Notes: generated from the sequence alone by a model not told the origin. Shown: positions 48,987-63,525, counted from the first letter of the stretch. The stretch is 64,000 nt of DNA from Begonia masoniana (GCA_022432975.1 CM039509.1:13431860-13495859), one strand, 5' to 3'. Made by a program: numbers and translations.

Positions 48987-49690
48987 ATCTTCAAAATCTT
49001 TGTCTTTGCTTTGTCGTTTTTATTTTATGTGTTGCAATTCATTTTTTTTTAATTATGTTTTTAACGTGGGATGGTTAGGGCAAGTAGCGCACCCGATCGA
49101 GCTGGGTGGTTCGTGGGATTACAAAGATGTTATCAGAGGCATAATGGTCACGTCCGTTCAAAGGCTTATAACCGACCTGCCGGCCGCCATGCAACGTGCT
49201 TCACCGACTGAAGTATTTCTTTACTTTTATTGTTTCTATCTAAGGTTAGATTGGTTTAACCCCTGTTTGTTTGTTTGTTTGGTTTTACCCCCTGTTCGTT
49301 TTAATATTGTAGTGGACTAGAAAATTCCGAGTGTACCGAGACAAATTTGCTGATCCCTTAAGCCATTCATATACGTAGTAAATCGATAGTTCGAATAGCT
49401 AGGAAGGTTAAAACTTCAGTTGTTGGAATTGTTTTCATTGCTTGATAGGTTATTAGGTTACTCAGTAGGTGGAATTTAGGCGTAACGTAGTTGCATTTAG
49501 CGTGACAACCTCAAATTATGTGAGTGTAACTTAGAAGTAAGGTTTAGAGGGGCTAGTCAAATTGAGCTCATGGCACCTTGAGTAAGAACTACGTAGCGGA
49601 ATTGCGAGCTAAGTGATAGGGGGGGAAAAATTTTTTTTGAAGATCCTAGTTAAACCTTTGGAGATGCAGAGAAGTTTGAGGTGTATATAG
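48987..49690. other. Unassigned sequence left of the assembly gap
   Basis: Replaces the expected RNase H to gag part of F. An open stretch at 49000-49320 on the + strand includes GQVAHPIELGGSWDYKDVIR, but I do not recognise a family. No terminal repeats or target duplication are visible. It may be a real insertion cut by the gap or a misjoined contig end. Confidence 0.5.
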
Positions 49691-49790
49691 NNNNNNNNNN
49701 NNNNNNNNNNNNNNNNNNNNNNNNNNNNNNNNNNNNNNNNNNNNNNNNNNNNNNNNNNNNNNNNNNNNNNNNNNNNNNNNNNNNNNNNNN
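49691..49790. other. Assembly gap (100 N)
   Basis: Exactly 100 N, the usual placeholder for a gap of unknown size. Confidence 0.99.
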
Positions 49791-52143
49791 AGTAATGTCC
49801 AGGGACAGGAGCCCTTTAAGTGACCAGCCATTCCAAAAGATCACTCGGCGACCAATTTTTTTTCTTCATTCTCTTAACTTAATACCACTCGGGTTTGCAT
49901 GGGTTGCATTGCTTTACAACCTCAGTAATTTATTCCCGTCCGGTCATCACGTGCATACAAAAAGACCACGCGTTGACTCCTTCACATCGCCTAAAAGAAA
50001 CCTCGTCCGTGGCACGTGGGCCTTGCGTGCTATTAAAATATCATTCCCGGTCGCTAATCGACAAAACACATTTTACATCTTCGGTCGCTAAGCGACAAAA
50101 CACATTTTACATCTTCCGGTCGCTAATCGACAAAACACATTTTACATCTTCCGGTGACGTCATCCGGAAGACTAAACCATCAAACAACTACCCTTCGGCA
50201 TCTGCCGATGACGTCAGCCGGAAGACTAAACCATCAAATAATTACCCTTCGGCATCTGCCGATGACGTCAGCCGGAAGACTAAACCATCAAACGATTAAC
50301 CTTCGGCATCTGCCGATGACGTCAGCCGGAAGACTAAACCATCAAACATTTACCCTTCGGCATCTGCCGATGACGTCAGCCGGAAGACTACCTCTTCCAG
50401 CTTCTGTCTTACGGTAGAGAACTCTAAATCATCAAATGACTCCTTCCAACAGAAAGAAACACAACTCATTCAAAATGCATATAGCGGAAGACTTAAGCAA
50501 CAGACCATTTATAATCAATATAATCATTCCCTGACTCAGTGATCCACTAGACAGTTTCAAAGCTCAACGTTTTAAAATAATCTCATCCTACTTAAACTAC
50601 CATATTCTTTAACATACTGTAACATAAGAGTCTTAACCAGGGGTCATAAATCGCCTCTCCAGTCCCACACTGTCACCTTGAGCATCCTCCAGCAACCAGC
50701 CTTAAGCATCCTCTTTGAACATAACATCCTCACCTGAACCTTCTTCACCTACACCATAAGGTTTAACTATAAGCCTAATGCTTAGTAAGGAATGCATGCT
50801 GACAGATATACATGAGTACACAATTTAAAGAGACATAAGTTCATAAACCATTCATCATTCGTGTTCATCTTTATCTTTTACATAACATGTATTAAGGCAG
50901 GAGACGAGGGAGGAAGACAGGGGTACATAGTCATTTGCCTATCGCGGCAGACATACATAATCATTTGCCTATCGCGGCAATCATGATACACCACTCGGCC
51001 TCCCCAGTGGGAGAATTTGCGAGCCATACATATCATTAACTCGGCCTCCACCAGTGGGAGATTTCGCGAGTCATACATATCATTAACTCGGCCTCCACCA
51101 GTGGGAGATTTCGCGAGTCATACATATCATTAACTCGGCCTCCACCAGTGGGAGAATTTGCGAGTCATACATAACATAGTCTTTCCCCGCTCTGCACTTA
51201 ATATTGGTTACATTTGCTTTTCATATTCTCAACTTAATCATAACAGGAACACAGTGCATAGACATAAAGTTCATAGAGAAAAGTCATATCATGAGGACAA
51301 GTAAAACATCCTGTAACTTTACATTTACTTACACAACTTCTCATATCGTGGAAATAACAGATCATAGTCAATAAGCTAACATCTCAGTGATTTCCTAATA
51401 CCCTTGCGGTGTAGGGCCCTAGTGGCCGGAAATCTTAACACATTCACTTACCTGGATTCCTTAGCAATCCGAGCTTCTTTCCTTTAAACTTCTTCACCTA
51501 AAACATATACATTACAGTAGTTAAAACAAAGTCCTAATAGTCCTAATCATAAACCATCCTAGGATCTAATAGCTAAAGTCATTCTGATTCCTCTGTTTGA
51601 CACACTGCAGTCTGAAATCCGAAACTAGGTGGACAGGTTTTACCATTGGTTAAATCCGAGTTGGTTACTTAAACTGTTCAGAATCGATTCAGGACGACAT
51701 TTCTACTCTCAGATTAAGAAAATCACAAACTGCTCGGCCACTGCTAAAAATCCGAACTCAGTGCCGAGCTGAGAACAGAGCTCTATTTACTAATGAATGA
51801 CTACATTGTCCATTTCATACCTCGGGTGTGGATTTGCAGAGAAAAGCAAGCTCGAAACCGGTCGTCGGCAGAGGAAAGTTCTGGTAGCCGAGAGCAAGAA
51901 CTTGGGAGAGAAGAAATCGCCGGGAGGGAATGTCGGCTACAGTGGCAATAAATGAGATTTAAGGTTTCCAATTCCTTTTTATACTAAATCCATCGATTCT
52001 AATTACTAAACTGCCACCCAACCTAGTTTTACTTAACTTGTAATAATTTATCTTAACATTAAATTTTAAATCATAACGGTTAAATAAGAGGGTGACAATG
52101 AAAATGGTCAGAAAATCACCTGGCCGAAATGTCGGGTGTTACA
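49791..52143 (-). repeat. F 5' LTR, corrupted near the gap
   Basis: From about 50150 onward it matches the F 3' LTR almost base for base. From 49791 to about 50100 it is a garbled version with many small indels. The first bases (GTAATGTCC...CAGGAGCCC) still resemble the LTR terminus GTAACGTCC...CAGGAGCCG, followed by about 200 bp of missing sequence. Confidence 0.85.
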
Positions 52144-52926
52144 TTGCTGTTGTTGTTGTGGTCCCCTGTTCTGTTGCGATTGCCATCCTTTGTTCTGACG
52201 TGGTGGCGGCTGAGCCTCCTTAGTGAACTTCCTTGGCTGTTCACGCTGCGCATATGCCGTTATCTCAGCCTCTTCCAGCTCCAAGGCCTTAGCCGTCACT
52301 TCACCATATGGTATATTATGTATTCCAGTAGTCTTTACTCTCATATACAAACTCGGCTTCAGTCCTTGAACAAATTGGTGAATCTTGTCTTCATCATCCT
52401 CAACCAATCGGGGAGCAAACCGTGATAAAACCTCAAATTTGCATATGTAATCTGCCACAGAGCCAGTTTGTCGCAAATTCATAAACTCCTTCTTGCTGAC
52501 CCGAACGGTCCTATTGAAATACTTGTCAAAGAAAGCAGTCTTAAACCTTCCCCAGGTCATAGGTCCTGCATTAATGGTACTCTGGATTGAGTCCCACCAA
52601 TGCCTTGCACTCAGTTCCAAATGAAAAACAGCATATGTGACCTTATCTCCTTCCTCAACCTTTGCATATGTGAACATGTCTTCCATTTTTCAAATCCATT
52701 CCTCAGCATAAACAGGATCCGAAACTTGTCCATTGAATACCGGGGGTCGAAGCCGGTGGAAATGCTCACCCCTATGATCATGAGTTGCATTAGTACTGGA
52801 GTTCCCTTGTTCTTTTCTAGTGGCCACAAGCTGTTCTATTTGGCATGATTGGCGAATAACTAATTCTGTCAGCTGAGCAAAGGTGTTACTATCCACGTTG
52901 CCTTCTCTCTGTTGACCTCTTACCAT
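52144..52926 (-). pseudogene. E gag 5' part
   Basis: ATG at 52926 (MVRGQQREG) leads leftward into the capsid region ([29 protein letters not shown]) and the basic Gln-rich linker, ending at the F insertion. One stop (CGA to TGA) interrupts at about 52687. It continues at 43379 on the other side of F. It lies 146 bp downstream of the E primer site. Confidence 0.92.
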
Positions 52927-53071
52927 TTTGAGATTCCTAAACAAATAATCGTAACATATCTTAACTTAATAACATTACTAAAATCATAAACACTTACAGT
53001 TGCTGGAGTGTACTCAGGTGGCAATCTGTGTTGGGAGGCAGTCTGCAGAATCGATTTTAGAACTCGGTTTT

Positions 53072-53083
53072 GCTCTGATACCA
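53072..53083 (-). other. E primer-binding site
   Basis: Minus-strand TGGTATCAGAGC, intact, 4 bases inside the E 5' LTR boundary at 53088. Confidence 0.9.
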
Positions 53084-53087
53084 TAAT

Positions 53088-54067
<980 letters not shown>

Positions 54068-57057
54068 TGTAATGCCCGGCTCTTTTTCGGGTTTTAGATT
54101 TTCCGCATATGAATGGCAATTTTGTAAATATACCAAATCAAGCCCGTTTTGCAAATGGAAAGTTTTATTGAAACCCTATAAATAAATTAGAGTATTTGGA
54201 GAAATGAGAGAATTTTTAAAGATGTAACGCCAATTTTACGAGATTTTTGTATTTCTCGTAATATAGGGGTATTTCAGTAAATATAGCAAACAAAACCCGT
54301 TTTATAAACGGAAAGTTTTAATAGAACCCTTATGACTAATATGAATTTTAGGAGAAATCTGGAAATTTTAGAAATCCAAATCAAAGGTATACGGTCAAGT
54401 TTCCGTTTTTAACCTTATAGTGGTTTAATTCGTAAAAATAGTAAATTAAATCCGTTTGACAAACAGAAGGTTTTATTAGAACCCTAGAAATAAATCGGGA
54501 TTGTTGGTGAAATAAGGAAGTTTGGAGAAACTGAATCGACAGATAAAATAACGAAATAAGCAATGTTATGTAAAAAGGGGGCAAAATGGTAAATTTCATT
54601 ATAAAATTTAATGGAGATAGAAATCAACCCTTTCTCCTATTTGGCATTTCACGAAGGAAACCAGGAAGCTTCTCCTCAGGCGATCCTTCACGCCTCCTTC
54701 ACGATTTCTTCAATCGGCCACCGATTTCTCTCCGATCATCAAACGTTCTTCACGTTTTCTCTTCCCCTCGCGATTCTAGGTAAGTCTCTAGCATTTTCCG
54801 GCTTTAGTTCTCGACTTTTAGAGATTTAAACGTTTAGGGTTTCGTAGGAATTTCGTAGAAATAGCCGGTTTTTGTTAGAATAGGTTATTTATCGCTTTAT
54901 TGATGATTATTAAGCATTATTGGATGGATTGGTTGAATATTGGTTGATGATTTGAATGTGCAAACACTGGAAAATGTAGGGCAGCTTCGGTTTTTGATTT
55001 TATGCCATTCTTCGGGTTTGGCTTTTGATAAATGAGTTTCCCCATTTGAAAGTAGACATTCAAAGGAGTCCATAGCAACTTGAATCACTCGATTTCGTTA
55101 AGAATTGATTTAGTTATGAATTTTTGAAGTTGTTGTGTAAAAACTGGAAAAATTTCCGTGGCCAGATCGGTTTTTGATTTTCTGGCGCTAACTGAGTTAG
55201 ATAATTGGCAAATAGACTCCACTATATTAAACTAGACATTTTAAGGATTCTATAGCATGTTGAATCATCGAATTCGGGCGAGTATACAAAAAGTTATGAA
55301 TTTTCAAAGTTTGCGTAAAATAGTAAAGCGAAATTTCGGGCAGGTCACTGTTCTGATGCTTTTTGACCATCTTGCTGATTTTATCTTGCAAAATTGTTTT
55401 GTGGGTTAAATTAGATACTTTAAGAAAGCCGTGGCCTTTGGAATCAAGCCGTTTCGACATTTGTAGATGAAGTTATAATTTTTCGAAATTGGTTCATGTT
55501 TCGAACTAGAATCTTAGTTTTTGTGATTAAAGTCAACTGATTTACTTGTGCTGGTTTGAAATGCTTCATTTAAAGTGCCACACATGTTTATGTTCTTGTT
55601 GAATTAGATGGCTTGGAATTGTTGATGTTTGGTTTTAAAACTAATTGCATTGAGATTGTTTCAATTGGAGATATTGATTTTGAAGTTGATGTGCTTTAGG
55701 TTTCAAGTTACAAAAGAGATTCGTCAAGCTCAATTCATTTGCTAAGGACGCGAGGTAAGTCTCTGTGACTTGTTTGGCCGTCTTGGCCTACACCGTATGA
55801 GTTGATTCGATCGAGGAAATTGGAGATATGTTATGTTTGGGTAATTAGAACGGGTAGTTAGGCTACTTTAAGTCGTAGAATGTTTAGTGTTCGTTGATTT
55901 CTGATGCTTTATTTTCGTTATTGTATTGAGCACGTCCATGCATTGTTTTCTTCCTAGATACGCATGCAAAATGAATTTCAAAGTATGTTTTCATGAAAAA
56001 GTTAACGAAAAGTAAATGAATGCAAAGACGGTCATGTCGGTGGCGGTGGTTCAGGCATGGCTGTCGGATGAAGCATGCTTTCCCCCAAGTTAGATCCGAG
56101 GGGCTATCCAATCGTCGGATGTGCCGCTCCTATCTAGCGAGAGTGAAGCCCCGGTGACACAAAGAAAAGAAATGAAATGAAATGAAATGAATTGCGAACT
56201 GTACATGCATAGCATAGCATTCACTTAGATTTACTGAGCCCCGAGCTCACGTGTTTAATTCTATGGTGTAGGTGATTTTGAGACAGGTGAGGAAGACGTA
56301 CCTCCGCCTGAAGTATGAGCACGTTGAGGGAGGATGGCCCGTGGGAGTACGCTGGCAGTCAGAGCGTGAATTTTGACCCGTGGGGACGTAGGTAAATATT
56401 TTGGGATTTGATAGATGAAGAATAGGAGAATTGTATAGTTGACATTTTAGGGTGTTTGTGTTTGGATAGTATTTTGTTAAAATTTTGATGTTTTCAAACA
56501 GTGGGGAAAGTTAAATTTTCAAATGGATCCATGAGGTTTGTTTTAAGAAATTGGTAACGTTCTAAATGTGTTTTGAGTTGAATTATGGGTAATTGGTAAA
56601 GTGGGGAGTAGAGTGTTTGTATTGTTATGAAAATGTGTGAAGGAATGATGAAAGTATGAGGTAGAAAAGTGTATTGTGTTGTGTGTTGAGTTGTGAGTGT
56701 GAAGTGCAGGGCGTGAGGAAATGAAGGCCGAAGGAAAGAGAAAAGGGCAGAGGGGCGCTGTGCTATCTGGAAAATTGCTCGCCATGAGCAATCGCCACCT
56801 GTTCTGCCCGGCCGAAAGAAAAACAAAAAATATATATATATGTTTTAATTTTAATTGTTTTCTTTAATACCTAATAATTTACTTAATGGTTTTAAGTTAT
56901 TTTGGATGGATTTCAAAGTAGTTTTCAAACGCCGTTAACAAATTCCGATTCCGATTTTCAAAGTTTTATTCCCCTCAAAAGTCAGATTTAAAGTTTGTAC
57001 GTACAAAAATGAAAAAAATAATACGGTAAAATTAGGATACGGGTAAGGGTCATTACA
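54068..57057 (+). repeat. H 5' LTR
   Basis: TGTAATGCCCGG...GGTCATTACA. CT-rich leader at 54640-54779, then a GTAAGT donor (54780), a putative middle exon 55700-55754 with GTAAGT after it, a TGGCCGTCTTGGCCTACACC motif, TTACTGAG and an acceptor at 56271, and a TATATATATATA stretch near 56830. There are no TGACGTCA arrays, unlike the other families. Confidence 0.93.
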
Positions 57058-57061
57058 GTTA

Positions 57062-57073
57062 TGGTATCAGAGC
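57062..57073 (+). other. H primer-binding site
   Basis: TGGTATCAGAGC, 4 bases after the 5' LTR, identical to C and E. Confidence 0.92.
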
Positions 57074-57217
57074 CCCCGGGTTTTAAAAACGGTTCTGTAG
57101 ACTGCACGACTGCTCAGCCACTACGCGGACATCCTTCCTCCACTGTAAGTACGTTTTTAAGTTCTTCTAGTTTTTGTTTCTCATAGTTATTGTCTTTAAC
57201 TTGTTTAGGTTAACAAA

Positions 57218-57766
57218 ATGGTGCATAGAGAAAATGATAGAGACGAACGAGATGACACCATAGATCTATTGAGGGGTGTCATTGCCCAACAAGCTCAACA
57301 ACTAGACCGACAAGCACAACACATAAACAGGCTATCTCGCCAGCTTGAGACATTGATAAACCGGGAGGGCCCTGGAACCCGAGTGGTGATTGCCCCCAGT
57401 AACTACGGTACGGATAGGTTCATCATAGGATTTCAACCGCACTCGGTAGAGGAAAGGCAACAAAGAGTGCTAAAAGGACATACGAGGGAGGGAATAGTCT
57501 GTGTAAAGGGAAACAGGCACAAGGAACTTCTCGAAAACTCTGTGTCCCGAATGCCAGAAGGAGCACTATGGTTATTGTAGATTGGGCACAGATAAGTGCT
57601 TTCGGTGTGGTGTGATTGGCCACTATGTCAAGAATTGCCCGAAGTCGGGCAGGGACCAATCGGGTAGAGACCAGAAAAATGCTACATCAAATATGCTTGC
57701 CCTGACTGGGGAAGAGGAAACTGCCAAACCTCCAGCTGTTTCAGGTAGAGTTTTATCTCAATAGTT
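57218..57766 (+). pseudogene. H gag remnant with two zinc knuckles
   Basis: ATG at 57218 opens a frame with a Gln-rich coiled-coil-like N-terminus (IAQQAQQLDRQAQHINRLSR). Sequence then jumps: the central capsid domain is missing and the frame shifts. In another frame, 57543-57640 encodes CPECQKEHYGYC and CFRCGVIGHYVKNC, the two knuckles in the same order as in C. The frame ends at a stop (57764-57766) at the expected start of protease (AVSGRVLSQ). About 180 residues survive, against about 340 for intact gag in C. Confidence 0.82.
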
Positions 57767-59768
57767 AATGAGGTTAAAACATTAGAGTGAAGATGTAGTA
57801 TAGAATAAGGGTTTCACTGTAATAATTGTGCGATAGATCAAAGTAGGTTGGAAAATAGAGGAAAAATGGGATAGTAGGAGTTGGGTAAAAAGGATTACTA
57901 GGTGAACTTCGACGAGAAGACTGTAGACTAAATACAGGACGACATAGACCTTATAAAAAGGAGAGTTATGCAATAATAGGATTATCCCGACTTAACCACA
58001 AGAACAGTGCACTTAAAGTTTGGTTATCACTAGATATGAGAATTAACCTTTAAATAGATAGGGACTTTACCTAGTTGACAAACCCTTGGAGATTCTAGGA
58101 TGAGACTAATCAAAGAGAAGGATGAAAGCTTATGCATAAACTTATGGGGGGGGGTACCCTAAATCGTCCAGGGAGAGGCTATTATGGTTGTGGTTTTGGA
58201 GGACGTAGTGGACCAATACAAGTCGTGGACATAAGATCTGGGTGACTTCGTAGGGGTGTTCTCACCGACCAATATGAATAAAATAAAGAGATGTTCTAAA
58301 TTATTAGGAAACAAAGGGGTAAGATTTTGGGAATTGAGAAGATGTGGATTAAGGATGTAAACTTATCTGCAACAAGTTTACTAACAAGAAAATCGTTGGA
58401 TAAATTGTTGCAAGGGAATAAAGTAGAATATTTAGAACCCGGGCTATGAGAAACGAAAGAGGGTAAACCATTTAGTAACTTTGAAGGGATTCTAGTGAGA
58501 TGTTGGGAATAAGTGCAGGAGGTCGTTGGATTAAACGAAGGGTTAAGATTGGAAGTCTAGTATAGTGTTTTAAAGTCGGATGATTTGTGAATCTCGCGAC
58601 TTATTGAATAAGGAGAACGGGGAATTACTCAGGAGCCATTTAAGTACACTTAGAATCGAGCATAAGTTAGAAGAGTTTCAAGGGTTCGACTTATATTTGA
58701 CAAGTCGATGCCAATGAATACATAAATGACTTAAGATTAGAATTAATAATTGAAGCGAACCAATGGCGAAACCTAAGGACTTGATAGTACATAAAGTCAA
58801 TAAAGATTTAAGTTGGACAAATGAGTGTAATGTAAGTAATATGAGAATTTCAGTTAAGAACCTAACATGGAAGCTCGTAGAGGTAACTTAGAAGGGAATG
58901 CGATGTTTATAGGATTTTATTCATAAAGGAATGAGGATTTTAAGAGAGTAGCGACGTTAGCACCAGTTGGACTTGTTGTAACCTTGAGGTGTTTTGATGA
59001 TTTAGTTTTCAAGGTATAGCAATGGGAACCTAATTGAGAAGCCTACAATGAAATAGTCGCCAACAATTTGCGAGTTGTTCAAGAAGACATGTGACCAAAG
59101 AGTACTAGAGATAAAATAGTTGATAAGGGGTTATTACTAGAGAAATGTAGAAATTTGAATTCGCATACATTCTGACTACGGATAGAACCGGTGAATTTAA
59201 GCAAAAGTTTGGATTATAGCCCAGGAGTTGGTAGAAATCTTTAGACAATGTTGATCTAGCTGGTGTTAGGAAGTTTAAGTATAGCTATGATTTAAGAAAA
59301 TAACTAAGGAAAAGCATCAATTCAAGACCTTGTGGTAAGTTTTGATCGAGGAAACCAAAAAATATGACCAAATTAAATGAGTTAGAAGGTTTAACCTATG
59401 AGTGATTGAGTGAAGATCAACGCGTGCGTGAATTATTTAGGTGCATGGATATGCAATGTGGTTATTCGAATTGGAGACTTAGGAATCTGATAGCACGCGA
59501 TGCATAATTTGATGCGTTGTTAGCCAAATCAAAAATAGCGAATGCGGTTCGGGGCTAATGGTGCATTATCGAGTTCAGGAGCTTTGGTTTAGAACCATAG
59601 AGGTTGACCCTAAAAATAGATAGAACCAAAGTTTAAAAAGGGGGGAAAGCCAAAATTTTGAGAGATAAAGGAAAGGAACTCGAAAGGTGCGGAATAAGGC
59701 CGCAAAGCATGAGGCGTTAATGTCAGGAATGATAAGCTAAATCAAATTTTGAGGACGAAATTTCAATT
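57767..59768. other. H internal non-coding region
   Basis: Two kilobases between gag and the polypurine tract without a recognisable pol motif or long open frame. The + strand is rich in A and G and poor in C throughout. It may be pol decayed beyond recognition or unrelated filler. Confidence 0.6.
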
Positions 59769-59781
59769 AAGGTGGATGGAA
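59769..59781 (+). other. H polypurine tract
   Basis: AAGGTGGATGGAA, abutting the 3' LTR; close to the A-family tract. Confidence 0.78.
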
Positions 59782-60978
59782 TGTAACGCCCGGTTCTTTT
59801 TCGGGTTTTAGATTTTCCGCATATGAATGGCAATTTTGTAAATATACCAAATCAAGCCCGTTTTGCAAATGGAAAGTTTTATTGGAATCCTATAAATAAA
59901 TTAGAGTATTTGGAGAAATAAGGGAATTTTTAAAGATGTAACGCCAATTTACGAGATTTTGGTATTTCTCGTAATATAGGGGTATTTCAGTAAATATAGC
60001 AAACGAAACCCGTTTTATAAACAGAAAGTTTTAATAGAACCCTTATGACTAATATGAATTTTAGGAGAAATCTGGAAATTTTAGAAATCCAAATCAAAGG
60101 TATACGGTCAAGTTTTCGTTTGTAACCTTATAGTGGTTTAATTCGTAAAAATAGTAAATTAAATCCGTTTGACGAACGGAAGGTTTTATTAGAACCTTAG
60201 AAATAAATCGGGATTGTTGGTGAAATAAGTAAGTTTGGAGAAACCGAATCGATAGATAAAATAACGAAATAAGCAATGTTATGTAAAAAGGGGGCAAAAT
60301 GGTAAATTTCATTATAAAATTTAATGGAGATAGAAATCAACCCTTTCTCCTATTTGGCATTTCACGAAGGAAACCAGGGAGCTTCTCCTCAGGCGATCCT
60401 TCACGCCTCCTTCACGATTTCTTCGATTGGCCACCGATTTCTCTCCGATCATCAAACGTTCTTCACGTTTTCTCTTCCCCTCGCGATTCTAGGTAAGTCT
60501 CTAGCGTTTTCCGGCTTTAGTTCTCGACTTTTAGAGATTTAAACGTTTAGGGTTTCGTAGGGATTTCGTAGAAATAGCCGGGTTTTGTTAGAATAGGTTA
60601 TTTATCGCTTTATTGATGATTATTAAGCATTATTGGATAGATTGGTTGAATATTGGTTGATGATTTGAATGTGCAAAAACTGGAAAATGTAGGGCAACTT
60701 CGGTTTTTGATTTTCTGCCATTCTTCTGGTTTGGCTTTTGATAAATGAGTTTCACCATTAGAAAGTAGACATTCTAAGGAGTCCATAGCAACTTGAATCA
60801 CTCGATTTCGTTAAGAATTGATTTAGTTATGAATTTTTGAAGTTGTTGTGTAAAAATAGGAAAAATTTCCGTGGCCAGATCGGTTTTTGATTTTCTGGCA
60901 CTAACTGAGTTAGATAATTGGCAAATAGACTCCACTATATTAAACTAGACATTTTAAGGATTCTACAGCATGTTGAAT
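59782..60978 (+). repeat. H 3' LTR, left part
   Basis: 1197 bp matching 54068-55265 with roughly 40 differences. It is interrupted by I after TGAAT (60974-60978). Confidence 0.92.
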
Positions 60979-63525
60979 TGTAACAGCCCCAGAGGGATCG
61001 TCACATAATCCATATCTTTTTTAATCATTTAATTCTTATTACTCCACTCTACTCATTTTCGGTAATATATATTTTTTTAAACATAACTTAACTCAAAATG
61101 TCATACATAATTCACTAAGCATCATTCGGCAAAGGAATACTTTACACATCTGCCGGCGGGCAGTGCAATGTGTATCGGCTGGTGAAGGGAAGCTTAAACC
61201 TTTAGACTGCACCTGCCAATTGAGGAATAAAACTACATCTACCGGTCACCAGACGACAAAACCATGTTTATATCATCCGGTAAAGAGACTCTTTAAATCA
61301 TCCGGTGAAATAAAGGGACATCATCCGGTGAACATGTGCTTCTCACGTGAATAATTAAAACATGACCCGGTCACTAAACGACAATTAACATCCTCATCAT
61401 CCGGTGACTTTATTACCCTACATCTGCCGATCACTAGACGACAAAATAGCACGTTCGTCATCCGATGGCTTAAACACTCTACATCTGCTGATCGCTAGAC
61501 GACAAAATAGCACGTTCGTCATCCGATGGCTTAAACACTCTACATCTGCCGATCGCTAGATGACAAAATAGCACATTCGTCATCCGATGGCTTAAACACT
61601 CTACATCTACCGGCCACTGGGCGATGAAATAACACTTACATCATCCGGTAATCTAAATACTATACATCTGCCGATGACGTCAGCCGGATGATTGCCTTAT
61701 CCAACTTCTATCCCACGGCAGAAAACACTATAATCATCAACAACTTCATCCAATAGAAATCACCACAACTCACCCGAATCATAACTTAATGACCATAAAC
61801 CTCAATGGGTAAGAATCATAAACTCATCCAAAATACGCATGGCGGAAGGCTTAAGCAAAACAAACTGTTCAATAATCTTTAAAATCCTCATCAGACTCTT
61901 TAGTCTAATCATCCAAATCTAGATCTCATGGTTATAAGAAATTCTATTCTACTTAGACCATCTATTTATCATAAACTTCACTGACATACTATGAGCATAA
62001 CCAGGGGACTTAATCGCCTGCCCAGCCTTGCACTGTCACACTGAGCATCCTCCAGCAACCAGCTTTAAACATCATCTCTGGACTGGAAATCCTCACCTGT
62101 TAGCTCTTCACCTACATCATAAGGTTTAACTATAAGCCTAATGCTTAGTAAGGAATGAAACTCTAACATGGATGCATGAATATATAATTCGGGAAAATCA
62201 CGTGCTCATAAGTCTTTTCTTGTACATATCTTTGCTCGTAATCATCATTCATAGTCATGGATCATATTCATCATTCATAGTCATGAATCATACTCATCAT
62301 TCGTAGTCATAAATCATATTCATCATTCATAGTCATGAATCATACTCATCATTCGTAGTCATAAATCATATTCATCATTCATAGTCATGGATCATATTCT
62401 TCATTTAAGTTGTGTGGATTAAGGGAGGATTTGTGCCGGTAAAGGGGGTTTGACAGTGAGAGTGCACATAGTTCCCTTGCGGGTCGTATCATGGTCCTTC
62501 TTTTGGACAGTGACAGACGCCAAACCGCCCCCAACCCTCTCTTAATTCACGTTGCGTAAGTTTTATATTCTTATCTTGTTCATGCGAAGACATGCTCTTA
62601 AAACATTTTCATATGCATAAAACATTCATGATGCATGGACATGAAAATTCTTAAATCATCAACTTACAAACAGAGCACTATCCAACATAAAACCTTACCA
62701 TTGAACTAATCATCGACATAAACGCTAGACAGTAACATAAGGGAACTACTATTCATCGTATGAGTTTCTACCTAACTTTCTTTGATGTAGGGTCCTAATG
62801 ACCGAGAAACCTGTACATCCACTTACCTGGTCTCCTTAGCAATTTGAGCTCATTTCTCTTCCAACTTCTTCACCTAAAACATTTACATTGCAGTAGTTAA
62901 AACAAAATCCTATCAGTTCTAATCACAAGTCATCCTAGGATCTAATAGCTATAGTCACTCCCGAATCCTTAGTATAGTTCTCGTTGCAGTTTGAAATCCA
63001 AAACCCAGAACAAACAGATTCGATAAGCAATATCTCAGGGGTGGTTGTTTAATGTCCAAAATCGATTCGGAATGACATTACTACATTCAGATTTTAAATA
63101 TCCTTACTAATACTTGGCCATTGAAAAATCCAGAACCTCAACACATAGTTGAAACAGAGCTTAACGACTGAAAGGTAGCTACATTGTCAAATTCGTACCT
63201 CGAGCACAAAGTAGCCGAGAAGCAGCAAGGAAACCGATCGTCGAAGGAGGGATTTCCAGCTGACAGAGAGCGAGAGCTTGGGAGAGAAGAAATCGCCGGG
63301 AGTTGGGGATGTCGGCTACAGTGGTTTAAATGAGGTTTGAATCCTTTCCTTTTTCTTTAAATACTGGCCTTAATCCTCCATTATTACAACTTTGCCACTC
63401 AACCTAGTTTAGATCCACATGTAATTAATTAAGCTTGGCATAAAACCCTAAACCGTGAAGATTGAATATTCGTGACCGTTAATACAGTTTAGGAAGTCAC
63501 CTGGTTGAAGTTGTCAGGTCTTACA
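60979..63525 (-). repeat. I 3' LTR
   Basis: 2547 bp homologous to the B LTRs. It contains about four 60-bp units (61420-61680), a 26/52-bp CATAGTCAT.AATCAT array (62245-62400), TGACGTCA near 61675, and the exon-like block near 62825-62875. Confidence 0.93.

Larger units (their letters stand above)
43380..52143 (-). mobile_element. Element F: family-C retrotransposon inside E, incomplete assembly
   Basis: Flanked by TTGCT duplications (43375-43379 and 52144-52148) that fall in the E gag linker. The 3' LTR is 43380-45931 and the 5' LTR is about 49791-52143. Integrase and RNase H parts of pol remain (45973-46560 and 47977-48986), split by a hAT element. RT, protease, gag and primer site are absent, replaced by unrelated sequence and a 100-N gap. 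LTR parts away from the gap are nearly identical, so F is young. Confidence 0.94.
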
